Source: Chitinophagaceae bacterium UBA2789
GTDB taxonomy: Bacteria; Bacteroidota; Bacteroidia; Chitinophagales; Chitinophagaceae
Direction: 5' to 3'
Length of the DNA: 11,233 nucleotides
NCBI GenBank assembly: GCA_002352145.1
Contig: DEHX01000065.1
Coordinates: 125-11,357 of the forward strand
The position numbers were made by a program, and so were the translations under genes. The notes beneath the pieces were generated by a model, which worked only from the letters and a program-made list of their open reading frames with translations, was not told the origin of the DNA and ran no database searches. Positions 5,744 to 11,233 of this stretch are shown one piece after another (the first letter of the stretch is position 1; every line of letters starts with the position of its first letter).

Positions 5744-7600
5744 TCAGCGTTTATTTTTTTGCTGCATTTCTTTCATCCTCTTTTGCTGCTCCTGCATTTG
5801 TTCTACTCTCTCCTGCCATTTTGATTTGGTCTTGGGTTTTTTACGGTTTTCTTCGATTTTGGCCAATATTTTATTATGGTCAATAATATAATTCTGGATG
5901 ATGAACTGCAGCGCCAATGTTATCAGGTTGGAAACGGTATAATACCAGGTAAGACCGGAAGGCAGCCTGTTAAAGAAGAAAAGCAAGAACACCGGGAATA
6001 TATAAGGCATATACTTCAGTACGGGGTTGCTCTGGTCAGGCGTCATGCTCATGCTGTACCAGGAGATCATAAAGCTGGTAATACAAGCGGTAATATTGAA
6101 TAAGCTGAGGTGACTTCCCAGTAACGGAATATGGAAACCAAACTTAATAGGATCATCAAAAGCAGCCAGGTCAGAAGCCCACAAAAACTCGGCGCCCCTC
6201 AATGACACTTCTGAGTTAAAGAAGCTAAACAGGGCAAAGAAGATGGGAATTTGCAATAATGCAGGAATACATCCGCCCAAAGGATTTACACCTGCCTCCC
6301 TGAATAATTTCATCTGCTCCATACTCATCGCCTGCCTGTCTTCCCCATACTTATCTTTCAAAGCAGCAATCTCGGGCCGCAGGGCTTTCATTTTGGCCCC
6401 GCTCAAGTAACTTGAATAAGTAAGCGGAGAGATCAGCAGCCTGATAAATAAGGTAAGCAAGGCGATAGCGATACCCATATTGCCGACCAAACCGCGGAAA
6501 AAATCATAAATAGGTAAAATGATAAAGCGGTTCAGTGGACGTACAAAAGCATACATACCCTGGCCAAGGTTGACCAGCTTCTCAAACTTCATGTCGTACT
6601 TCTTCAGAATATGGTAATCAGAAGGCCCGTAATAAATACTGAAAGGAGCTGTAACCGTTGTCGCAACCGGTAATTGTACTTTCATATTGGCGGTGGATTG
6701 CACAATAGTTTTAGTACTGTCTGCCGGAATGGTCCATTCCATTTTACCGTTTGAAAAATTATTCTTTGCAACGAGAATGGTAAAGAAGAAACGCTGTCTT
6801 ACCCCGAGCCATTTCACTTCTTTATCAAAATTCTTATCGCTTCTTCTGCCGATGGTATGGTAATCAAAACTTCCGTCTTTTACATAGCCTACCTGGGTAT
6901 TCTGTTTTTCAAAATCAATATCAGACTCCTGCTGGGCAGCTGCATATTGCCAGGTCAGGTTCATATTGCCCTGTGTCAGTAATTTATCTGCTCCCGTTAA
7001 ATCCGCTGTAAAATCAAGCATATAATCATTGGGCCTGATAGTGAACTTGTGGGTGATGGCTGTGGAAGCAGTGCTGTCAGAAGACTGAAGGGTAAAGGCA
7101 ATTGTTTGCGAGCCGTCTGCATTTTTTACAGGTTCTGCAGCATTAAAATACAACTCAGCGGTGTTGGCCGTTGTGTTATTGCCGGTATTGATGGCGTAAC
7201 CAAGCTTGTCAAATGATGAAGCGGCCAGTTTTACCTCGTTGCTGTCGAGCCCTTTGAATTTCTTTAGTTCTACCTTTTTAACCTGTCCTCCCTTATTAGT
7301 AAACGTAACTTTGATCAGCTCATTTTCCGTCACTACCAGCTTTTCAGTTGTATCCTTAATTGCTGCCTGGAAACTGCCTACTTTGGTGATCTTGGCCACA
7401 GAATCTGCAATTCGGCTCAAAGAATCCTGCTTTGGTTTGTTGACCAGGTTGATGGAATCCTGGATCGCCTTTTCCCTTTTCTGCTTTTCAGCCTGCTGCT
7501 TGCGGTATTCGGATTGCTGTTTATTGGTAAAATAGAAATAGCCAAAGAATAATCCAGCCAGTATTACAAAACCGATAACGGTATTACGGTCAAACTTCAT
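5744..7600 (-). CDS. yidC: Membrane protein insertase YidC
   Basis: YidC inserts and folds inner-membrane proteins, alone or with SecYEG. The 618 residues follow the Gram-negative layout: a first membrane helix at about 7-24, a charged linker, a large periplasmic beta domain (about 85-340), and the conserved Oxa1-like core of five helices (about 355-575). The core includes LLTLFIRLLISPLT with R387, equivalent to the groove arginine, and NPLGGCIPALLQIPIFFALF (439-458). FNRLPSGLTWYYTVSNLI (543-560) is the typical last part. The C-terminal tail (about 575-618) is Lys/Gln/Met-rich, strongly basic and probably coiled-coil, fitting ribosome binding. It lies 95 bases downstream of pyrG in the same direction; a -7 box in that spacer could give it its own transcript. 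A strong terminator follows it. Confidence 0.97.
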   Translation of the reverse strand: MKFDRNTVIGFVILAGLFFGYFYFTNKQQSEYRKQQAEKQKREKAIQDSINLVNKPKQDSLSRIADSVAKITKVGSFQAAIKDTTEKLVVTENELIKVTFTNKGGQVKKVELKKFKGLDSNEVKLAASSFDKLGYAINTGNNTTANTAELYFNAAEPVKNADGSQTIAFTLQSSDSTASTAITHKFTIRPNDYMLDFTADLTGADKLLTQGNMNLTWQYAAAQQESDIDFEKQNTQVGYVKDGSFDYHTIGRRSDKNFDKEVKWLGVRQRFFFTILVAKNNFSNGKMEWTIPADSTKTIVQSTANMKVQLPVATTVTAPFSIYYGPSDYHILKKYDMKFEKLVNLGQGMYAFVRPLNRFIILPIYDFFRGLVGNMGIAIALLTLFIRLLISPLTYSSYLSGAKMKALRPEIAALKDKYGEDRQAMSMEQMKLFREAGVNPLGGCIPALLQIPIFFALFSFFNSEVSLRGAEFLWASDLAAFDDPIKFGFHIPLLGSHLSLFNITACITSFMISWYSMSMTPDQSNPVLKYMPYIFPVFLLFFFNRLPSGLTWYYTVSNLITLALQFIIQNYIIDHNKILAKIEENRKKPKTKSKWQERVEQMQEQQKRMKEMQQKNKR

Positions 7601-7623
7601 GCTGTGTAAAAATTTAAAGACCG

Positions 7624-7631
7624 CAAAGATA
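7624..7631 (-). promoter_or_regulatory. Candidate -7 box for yidC
   Basis: The minus strand reads TATCTTTG, an exact match to TAnnTTTG, 23 bases before the yidC ATG. The predicted start near 7620 would give a leader of about 20 bases. No TTTG is found at the expected -33 distance, so this is a single-element call; yidC may also be read from the pyrG promoter. Confidence 0.4.
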
Positions 7632-7685
7632 ACGGGTTTCTGGTTGCCAGTCGATGGTTTCTGACGTCGCTAAACAGCACCCGTT
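7631..7685 (-). other. Possible structured RNA element in the pyrG-yidC spacer
   Basis: AACGGGT (7631-7637) can pair with ACCCGTT (7679-7685), enclosing a small CTGG-TTG-CCAG hairpin at 7640-7650. No T run follows on the minus strand, so it is not a standard terminator. It overlaps the candidate yidC -7 box. The pairing may be by chance. Confidence 0.25.
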
Positions 7686-7695
7686 GGGATGCAGA

Positions 7696-9345
7696 TCAGA
7701 TCATTTCGCTTTGCAGCAACGGGTTTTTATTCTCCGTTTTCTTTTCTGCATACAATTTGGCCGCTTTGATAAAATGCACAAATAAAGGTTGAGGATTTTC
7801 TACCGTACTTTTTAACTCAGGGTGATATTGAACCCCTATAAAAAAGGGATGACCGGGTATCTCTACAATCTCTACCAGGTCTGTTCCGGGGTTTTTGCCA
7901 CTGGCAATCATGCCAGCTTGTTCAAAACGGTCCAGGTACTTATTATTGAATTCCCAGCGATGACGGTGCCTTTCGCTAATGGCATTACTGCTGTATATTG
8001 TATAAGCCAGTGTACTGTTTTTGATCTCACAGGGGTAGGCACCTAGCCTCATGGTTCCCCCTTTAGCCGTAATCTTCTTCTGTTCTTCCATCAGGTCAAT
8101 AACAGGTTCTTTGGTATCGGGATCCATTTCTGTAGAATGGGCTTCTTTTACTCCCAGCACATTCCGTGCAAACTCAATGACGGCCATTTGCATACCCAAA
8201 CATATTCCGAAGAAAGGCAAACCATTTTCCCGGGCATATTTTACGGCTACTATCTTTCCCTCCACACCACGGTGACCAAATCCCGGGGCTACCAATAATC
8301 CATCCAGGCCTGTTAGCTTCTCTGCAACATTATCATCAGTGATAAACTCACTATGAATGTTGATAACCTGTACCTGGCATTCATTCATTGCACCAGCATG
8401 AATAAAAGATTCAAGAATAGATTTATAAGCATCCTGCAGCTCAATATATTTTCCAATGAGCCCGATGGTCACTTTACTTTTGGGATACTTAAGTTTATCC
8501 AGGAATTCTTTCCACTTGCCTAATTCCGGTTCATTATAATTCGTGATATTTAGCTTTTTGAGACTGATCACATCCAGCTTTTCCCGCATCATCAGCAAAG
8601 GCACTTCGTAAATAGTGGGCGCATCTGCCGCTTCGATCACCGCTTCCATCTTTACATTACAGAACAAAGCGATCTTTCTGCGCAATTCAGGCGTAAGTTG
8701 CTTTTCAGTACGGCAAACGATAATATCAGGGTGTACCCCTTCCTGGCTCAGCATCTTTACACTATGCTGGGTGGGTTTTGTCTTCAATTCTTTGGCTGCT
8801 TTCAGGTAAGGTATAAGGGTAAGATGCACCACAAGGGTATCTTCTTCCGGCAATTCCCATTGTAGCTGACGTACAGCTTCTACAAAAGGTAAACTTTCGA
8901 TATCACCAACTGTTCCCCCAATTTCCGTTATTACGATGTCATACTCGCCGCCCTGGCCCAGTTGCAGCATTCTTCGCTTTATCTCATCGGTGATATGAGG
9001 TACCACCTGAACGGTTTTACCGAGATAGGCGCCTTCCCTTTCTTTATTAATTACGGTCTGGTAAATACGGCCTGTTGTTACATTATTGGCCTGCGAGGTA
9101 AATATGTTCAGGAAACGTTCGTAATGACCAAGGTCAAGATCTGTTTCTGCTCCGTCTTCAGTAACATAGCATTCACCATGTTCATAAGGGTTCATAGTAC
9201 CCGGATCAACATTAATGTAGGGATCAAACTTTTGGATAGTAACACGAAGCCCCCTTGCCTGCAGCAGTTTGGCAAGTGAGGCAGCAATAATCCCTTTACC
9301 TAATGAAGAAGTAACCCCCCCTGTAACAAAAATATACTTGGCCAT
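7696..9345 (-). CDS. pyrG: CTP synthase (glutamine-hydrolysing)
   Basis: PyrG makes CTP from UTP, ATP and glutamine, the last step of de novo pyrimidine nucleotide synthesis. The 549-residue length is normal for the family. The N-terminal synthase domain opens with KYIFVTGGVTSSLGKG (3-18), the ATP-binding loop, followed by KFDPYINVDPGTMNPYEHGE (39-58), EDGAETDLDLGHYERF (63-78) and EIGGTVGDIES (141-151). The C-terminal class I glutamine amidotransferase domain (about 292-530) has the nucleophile C382 in GICLGMQ, RLGAYPCEI (433-441), and the His/Glu pair H508 and E510 in VQYHPEL. All catalytic residues are present. The final 15 or so residues form a short variable tail. It is the first gene of a likely pyrG-yidC unit, with a promoter candidate 122 bases upstream. 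Confidence 0.98.
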   Translation of the reverse strand: MAKYIFVTGGVTSSLGKGIIAASLAKLLQARGLRVTIQKFDPYINVDPGTMNPYEHGECYVTEDGAETDLDLGHYERFLNIFTSQANNVTTGRIYQTVINKEREGAYLGKTVQVVPHITDEIKRRMLQLGQGGEYDIVITEIGGTVGDIESLPFVEAVRQLQWELPEEDTLVVHLTLIPYLKAAKELKTKPTQHSVKMLSQEGVHPDIIVCRTEKQLTPELRRKIALFCNVKMEAVIEAADAPTIYEVPLLMMREKLDVISLKKLNITNYNEPELGKWKEFLDKLKYPKSKVTIGLIGKYIELQDAYKSILESFIHAGAMNECQVQVINIHSEFITDDNVAEKLTGLDGLLVAPGFGHRGVEGKIVAVKYARENGLPFFGICLGMQMAVIEFARNVLGVKEAHSTEMDPDTKEPVIDLMEEQKKITAKGGTMRLGAYPCEIKNSTLAYTIYSSNAISERHRHRWEFNNKYLDRFEQAGMIASGKNPGTDLVEIVEIPGHPFFIGVQYHPELKSTVENPQPLFVHFIKAAKLYAEKKTENKNPLLQSEMI

Positions 9346-9466
9346 ACAAAATGGTTATTAATTTAAAACACCTTTGAAATGATCTGATAAATGAGCCTTG
9401 TAAAAATGACCAGCGGAAGAATACTGTACTTCAAACCCTGTGCAGGAAAAACTCCGGGAGGTCGTA

Positions 9467-9497
9467 CAAAGCTAAAAGATTTTTTCCGGCTGCTAAA
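9467..9497 (-). promoter_or_regulatory. Candidate pyrG promoter
   Basis: On the minus strand TTTA (9494-9497, 3 of 4 to TTTG) and TAGCTTTG (9467-9474, exact TAnnTTTG) are separated by 19 bases. The predicted start near 9463 gives a leader of about 118 bases before the pyrG ATG at 9345. In that leader I see no terminator-like hairpin and no recognisable riboswitch. Together with the terminator at 9543-9577 this explains most of the 254-base spacer. Confidence 0.5.
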
Positions 9498-9542
9498 ATT
9501 TCATATCCACAGAAATAATGGTATTGGTGGAAAAAACGGTTT

Positions 9543-9577
9543 GCAAAATAAAAGGCCGGAACAGTTTGTACCGGCCT
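9543..9577 (-). terminator. Intrinsic terminator of the small lipoprotein gene
   Basis: On the minus strand a 7-bp GC-rich stem, AGGCCGG / CCGGCCT (9571-9577 with 9553-9559) and an 11-base loop that can pair further, starts 22 bases after the lipoprotein stop. It is followed by TTTATTTTG. It insulates this gene from the pyrG promoter downstream. Confidence 0.75.
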
Positions 9578-9599
9578 GTCTCTTTTGGAAGAAAAAGTT

Positions 9600-9869
9600 T
9601 TATCCGTTGGTTTTCATGCATTCTTCAGAACAGGTATGTCCGTCTTCTCCATGAACAAATACATGCTGTCCGTCTTTGCAGTTTTCGGTACAGGAATGAA
9701 CTTTAAATTCTCCTCTTGTTGATTCCTTCATACCGGGGTCCACTTTTTGCGGGGCAGGGGTTTTGGTTTCTGTTTCTGCCGGGGCCGGCTTATCTTCTGT
9801 CTTTTCATTTTTACAGGCTGTTGCACCTATCAAGGCAGTGAAGAGGAACAAGGTTAAAATTTGTTTCAT
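9600..9869 (-). CDS. Small Cys/His-rich lipoprotein with twin HxCxxxC motifs
   Basis: The 89-residue product starts with a lipoprotein signal peptide (MKQILTLFLFTALIGATAC) with C19 as the likely lipidated cysteine; the box ATAC is acceptable for Bacteroidota. Residues 20-52 form a Pro/Glu/Thr/Lys-rich linker. The C-terminal 35 residues hold two similar units, H58-S-C60-TEN-C64 and H78-T-C80-SEE-C84, exactly 20 residues apart, with H69 and H73 between them. This arrangement suggests metal binding or two disulfides at the cell envelope; I know no named family for it. The mature domain is short and acidic. It has its own promoter (9889-9920) and terminator (9543-9577), so it is a monocistronic gene between proC and pyrG. 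Confidence 0.82.
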   Translation of the reverse strand: MKQILTLFLFTALIGATACKNEKTEDKPAPAETETKTPAPQKVDPGMKESTRGEFKVHSCTENCKDGQHVFVHGEDGHTCSEECMKTNG

Positions 9870-9888
9870 GGTTTTTTGTTTTAAATAC

Positions 9889-9920
9889 TAAATATAAAAA
9901 TTTAGTCCGGCACTTTGAAA
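9889..9920 (-). promoter_or_regulatory. Candidate promoter of the small lipoprotein gene
   Basis: On the minus strand TTTC (9917-9920) and TATATTTA (9889-9896) are separated by 20 bases. They match 3 of 4 bases of TTTG and 5 of the 6 fixed bases of TAnnTTTG. The predicted start near 9885 leaves a leader of about 16 A-rich bases without a Shine-Dalgarno. The site sits in the 57-base gap right after the proC stop. Confidence 0.45.
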
Positions 9921-9926
9921 TAGAAT

Positions 9927-10724
9927 TCAGCCTTTCACAATCTTGTCATAACTGGCAACCAGCCCTCTTATCAGCGAAGAGCTAAAGCCCTGGTGCTCCA
10001 TTTCATTTAGCCCGGCAATAGTGCAGCCTTTTGGTGTAGTTACTTTATCAATTTCCTGTTCGGGATGTGTACCCTTTTCCAATAGTAATTCTGCAGCACC
10101 CTTAATAGTTTGAGCTGCTATTAATGATGCCGTAGCGGCATCAAAACCTATTTCAATACCGCCTTGTATATTGGCCCGGATATACCGCATGGCATAAGCG
10201 GTACCGCAGGCACCCAGTACCGTAGCAGCATCCATCAGCTTTTCATCGATCAGTACAGTACGTCCTAATTGATTGAACAATTCCTGTACATAGTTTAACT
10301 GTGCTGCCGAAGCACCTGCATGTGCCAGGCAGGTCATGCTTTGCTGAATGGCAATGGCTGTATTGGGCATAGCCCTGATAACAGGTACAGGTTTGCCAAT
10401 AGCTTTTTGTAACTGCTCAATCCATACCCCTGTAATCACCGACACAACCAGATGTTTTTTACCATTCAGAAGCGGTTTGATTTCTTTAATGATATCTGCA
10501 TAATTGTAGGGCTTAACAGCCAGGATGATAATTTCACTTTCCCTGACTGCTTTCCTGTTATCGCTGTGTACTTTACAACCTTTTCCGCTGAACCGGCTTA
10601 AGGCACCAACATTTCTGCGGGTAACAGTAAGTTCTGCCGGTTTACTAAAACCGCTTGCTATCAGGCCATCAGCAATAGACGCTCCCAGGTTACCCCCGCC
10701 AATCACTGCAATTTTCCTTGCCAT
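9927..10724 (-). CDS. proC: Pyrroline-5-carboxylate reductase
   Basis: ProC reduces 1-pyrroline-5-carboxylate to L-proline with NAD(P)H, the last step of proline synthesis, in the cytoplasm. The 265 residues match the family length. The N-terminal Rossmann domain begins IAVIGGGNLGASIADGL (5-21) and continues with IILAVKP (66-72), VVSVITGV (93-100) and IRAMPNTA (116-123). The C-terminal dimerisation domain has AATVLGACGTAYAMRYIRA (166-184), where most family members read SGSGPAY, and the signature DKVTTPKGCTIAGLNEMEH (226-244). The substrate-site region is therefore conserved, with Ser-to-Cys and Pro-to-Thr variation. It is divergent from the fasciclin lipoprotein gene across a 168-base spacer that contains A-rich DNA but no clear promoter; the best -7-like box, TATCTTTA, is at 10740-10747. 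Confidence 0.96.
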   Translation of the reverse strand: MARKIAVIGGGNLGASIADGLIASGFSKPAELTVTRRNVGALSRFSGKGCKVHSDNRKAVRESEIIILAVKPYNYADIIKEIKPLLNGKKHLVVSVITGVWIEQLQKAIGKPVPVIRAMPNTAIAIQQSMTCLAHAGASAAQLNYVQELFNQLGRTVLIDEKLMDAATVLGACGTAYAMRYIRANIQGGIEIGFDAATASLIAAQTIKGAAELLLEKGTHPEQEIDKVTTPKGCTIAGLNEMEHQGFSSSLIRGLVASYDKIVKG

Positions 10725-10892
10725 AGTATTTGTTTGGAGTAAAGATAAGTCTATAAAAAAATTCTTATACGTTTAAGCATCCTGCCCCAAAAAAAAGAAA
10801 AGATTCCACAAACAAATCAATGTGAGAAATATTTATACCCGGTTGAAAACCTTTTGAACAGAATGGATGTTTACCAGCACAAAATAATTTAT

Positions 10893-11233
10893 ATGCAAAA
10901 GAAATTCTTCTCATTGATCACTATTCTCAGTTTTAGTACTGCTTTGTTTGTTGCCTGTAATAATGACGGCGAAAAGAAACCGGCAGAAGACACCACTGCT
11001 ACTGTAAAAGAGGAGCCTGTGGCACCGCCGGCAGAAGCTCCCAAAGATGTGGTGGATGTTGCCATTGGTTCACCGGATCATACCACACTCGTTGCAGCCG
11101 TTCAGGCAGCCGGACTTGTTGAAACATTAAAAGGAGCTGGTCCATTTACTGTATTTGCACCCACCAATGCTGCTTTCAATGCCTTACCGGCCGGTACAGT
11201 TGAGGGCTTGCTGAAGCCTGAAAAAAAAGCTGA
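10893..11233 (+). CDS. Fasciclin (FAS1) domain lipoprotein, 3' end missing
   Basis: The frame from ATG 10893 stays open to the right edge (113 codons and two bases); the last TGA of the window is out of frame. Residues 1-22 form a lipoprotein signal peptide, MQKKFFSLIT...ALFVAC, with C22 as the likely lipidated residue, followed by NNDGEKK and a Pro/Glu/Ala-rich linker to about residue 50. From residue 54 a FAS1 domain begins: DVAIGSPDHTTLVAAVQAAG, then the family hallmark GPFTVFAPTNAAFNALPAG (83-101) and LLKPEKKA. FAS1 domains serve in adhesion or surface interactions; the ligand is not known here. An in-frame ATG at 10863 would add ten residues ahead of the signal peptide, so 10893 is preferred. 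Roughly half of a single-FAS1 protein is present. Confidence 0.9.
   Translation, partial: MQKKFFSLITILSFSTALFVACNNDGEKKPAEDTTATVKEEPVAPPAEAPKDVVDVAIGSPDHTTLVAAVQAAGLVETLKGAGPFTVFAPTNAAFNALPAGTVEGLLKPEKKA

Noticed and set aside
9391..9654. 87-codon plus-strand frame upstream of pyrG
   Set aside because: It overlaps the 3' part of the small lipoprotein gene, the terminator and the promoter candidate, and the product looks random.
10842..10852. GGTT/AACC inverted repeat upstream of the fasciclin gene
   Set aside because: The stem is only four base pairs with a three-base loop, which is expected by chance in AT-rich DNA.
11231..11233. TGA at the right edge as a stop codon
   Set aside because: It is out of frame with the fasciclin gene, which reads GCT-GA at the edge, so the gene is truncated by the window and not ended.
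1..11233. A hidden defence system, mobile island or CRISPR array
   Set aside because: All long frames are accounted for by conserved housekeeping or envelope genes; no transposase, integrase, nuclease, toxin-antitoxin pair or direct-repeat array was seen.

Overview
The window looks like a chromosomal housekeeping segment from a Bacteroidota bacterium, most likely a member of the Chitinophagaceae; this assignment is inferred from protein style, not from a search. The evidence is a GLPGLI-like exported protein, a YidC of Bacteroidota type (about 618 residues with a long periplasmic domain), small lipoproteins with short lipoboxes, no Shine-Dalgarno sequences, and several copies of the Bacteroidota -7 promoter box TAnnTTTG. 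I see no phage, transposon, CRISPR array, tRNA or rRNA.

Layout. From the left edge, a truncated membrane protein that resembles an anti-sigma factor (3-782, +) is followed after 42 bases by a hotdog-fold thioesterase (825-1259, +). These converge on a minus-strand block made of a TPR protein (4302-2881), a ComA-type phosphosulfolactate synthase (2777-2004) and shikimate dehydrogenase aroE (2004-1273). comA and aroE overlap by one base (TGATG) and are probably translationally coupled; comA seems to have its own promoter next to a terminator of the TPR gene. A 286-base spacer holds a near-perfect 18-base palindrome and a clear promoter for a small basic exported protein (4589-4960, +). That gene shares its stop region (TTAA) with a convergent GLPGLI-like gene (5625-4957, -).

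Next come pyrG (9345-7696, -) and yidC (7600-5744, -) in the same direction, with a strong intrinsic terminator after yidC. Upstream of pyrG lie its likely promoter and 118-base leader, then the terminator of a small Cys/His-rich lipoprotein (9869-9600, -), its promoter, and proC (10724-9927, -). Divergent from proC, a fasciclin-domain lipoprotein starts at 10893 and runs off the right edge.

Functionally the segment mixes amino-acid biosynthesis (aroE, proC), nucleotide synthesis (pyrG), membrane-protein insertion (yidC), a possible sulfonate branch (comA) and several cell-envelope proteins of unknown role. I found no convincing new multi-gene system. The points most worth a second look are the comA-aroE coupling, the lipoprotein with twin HxCxxxC motifs, and the almost leaderless promoter of the 4589 gene.
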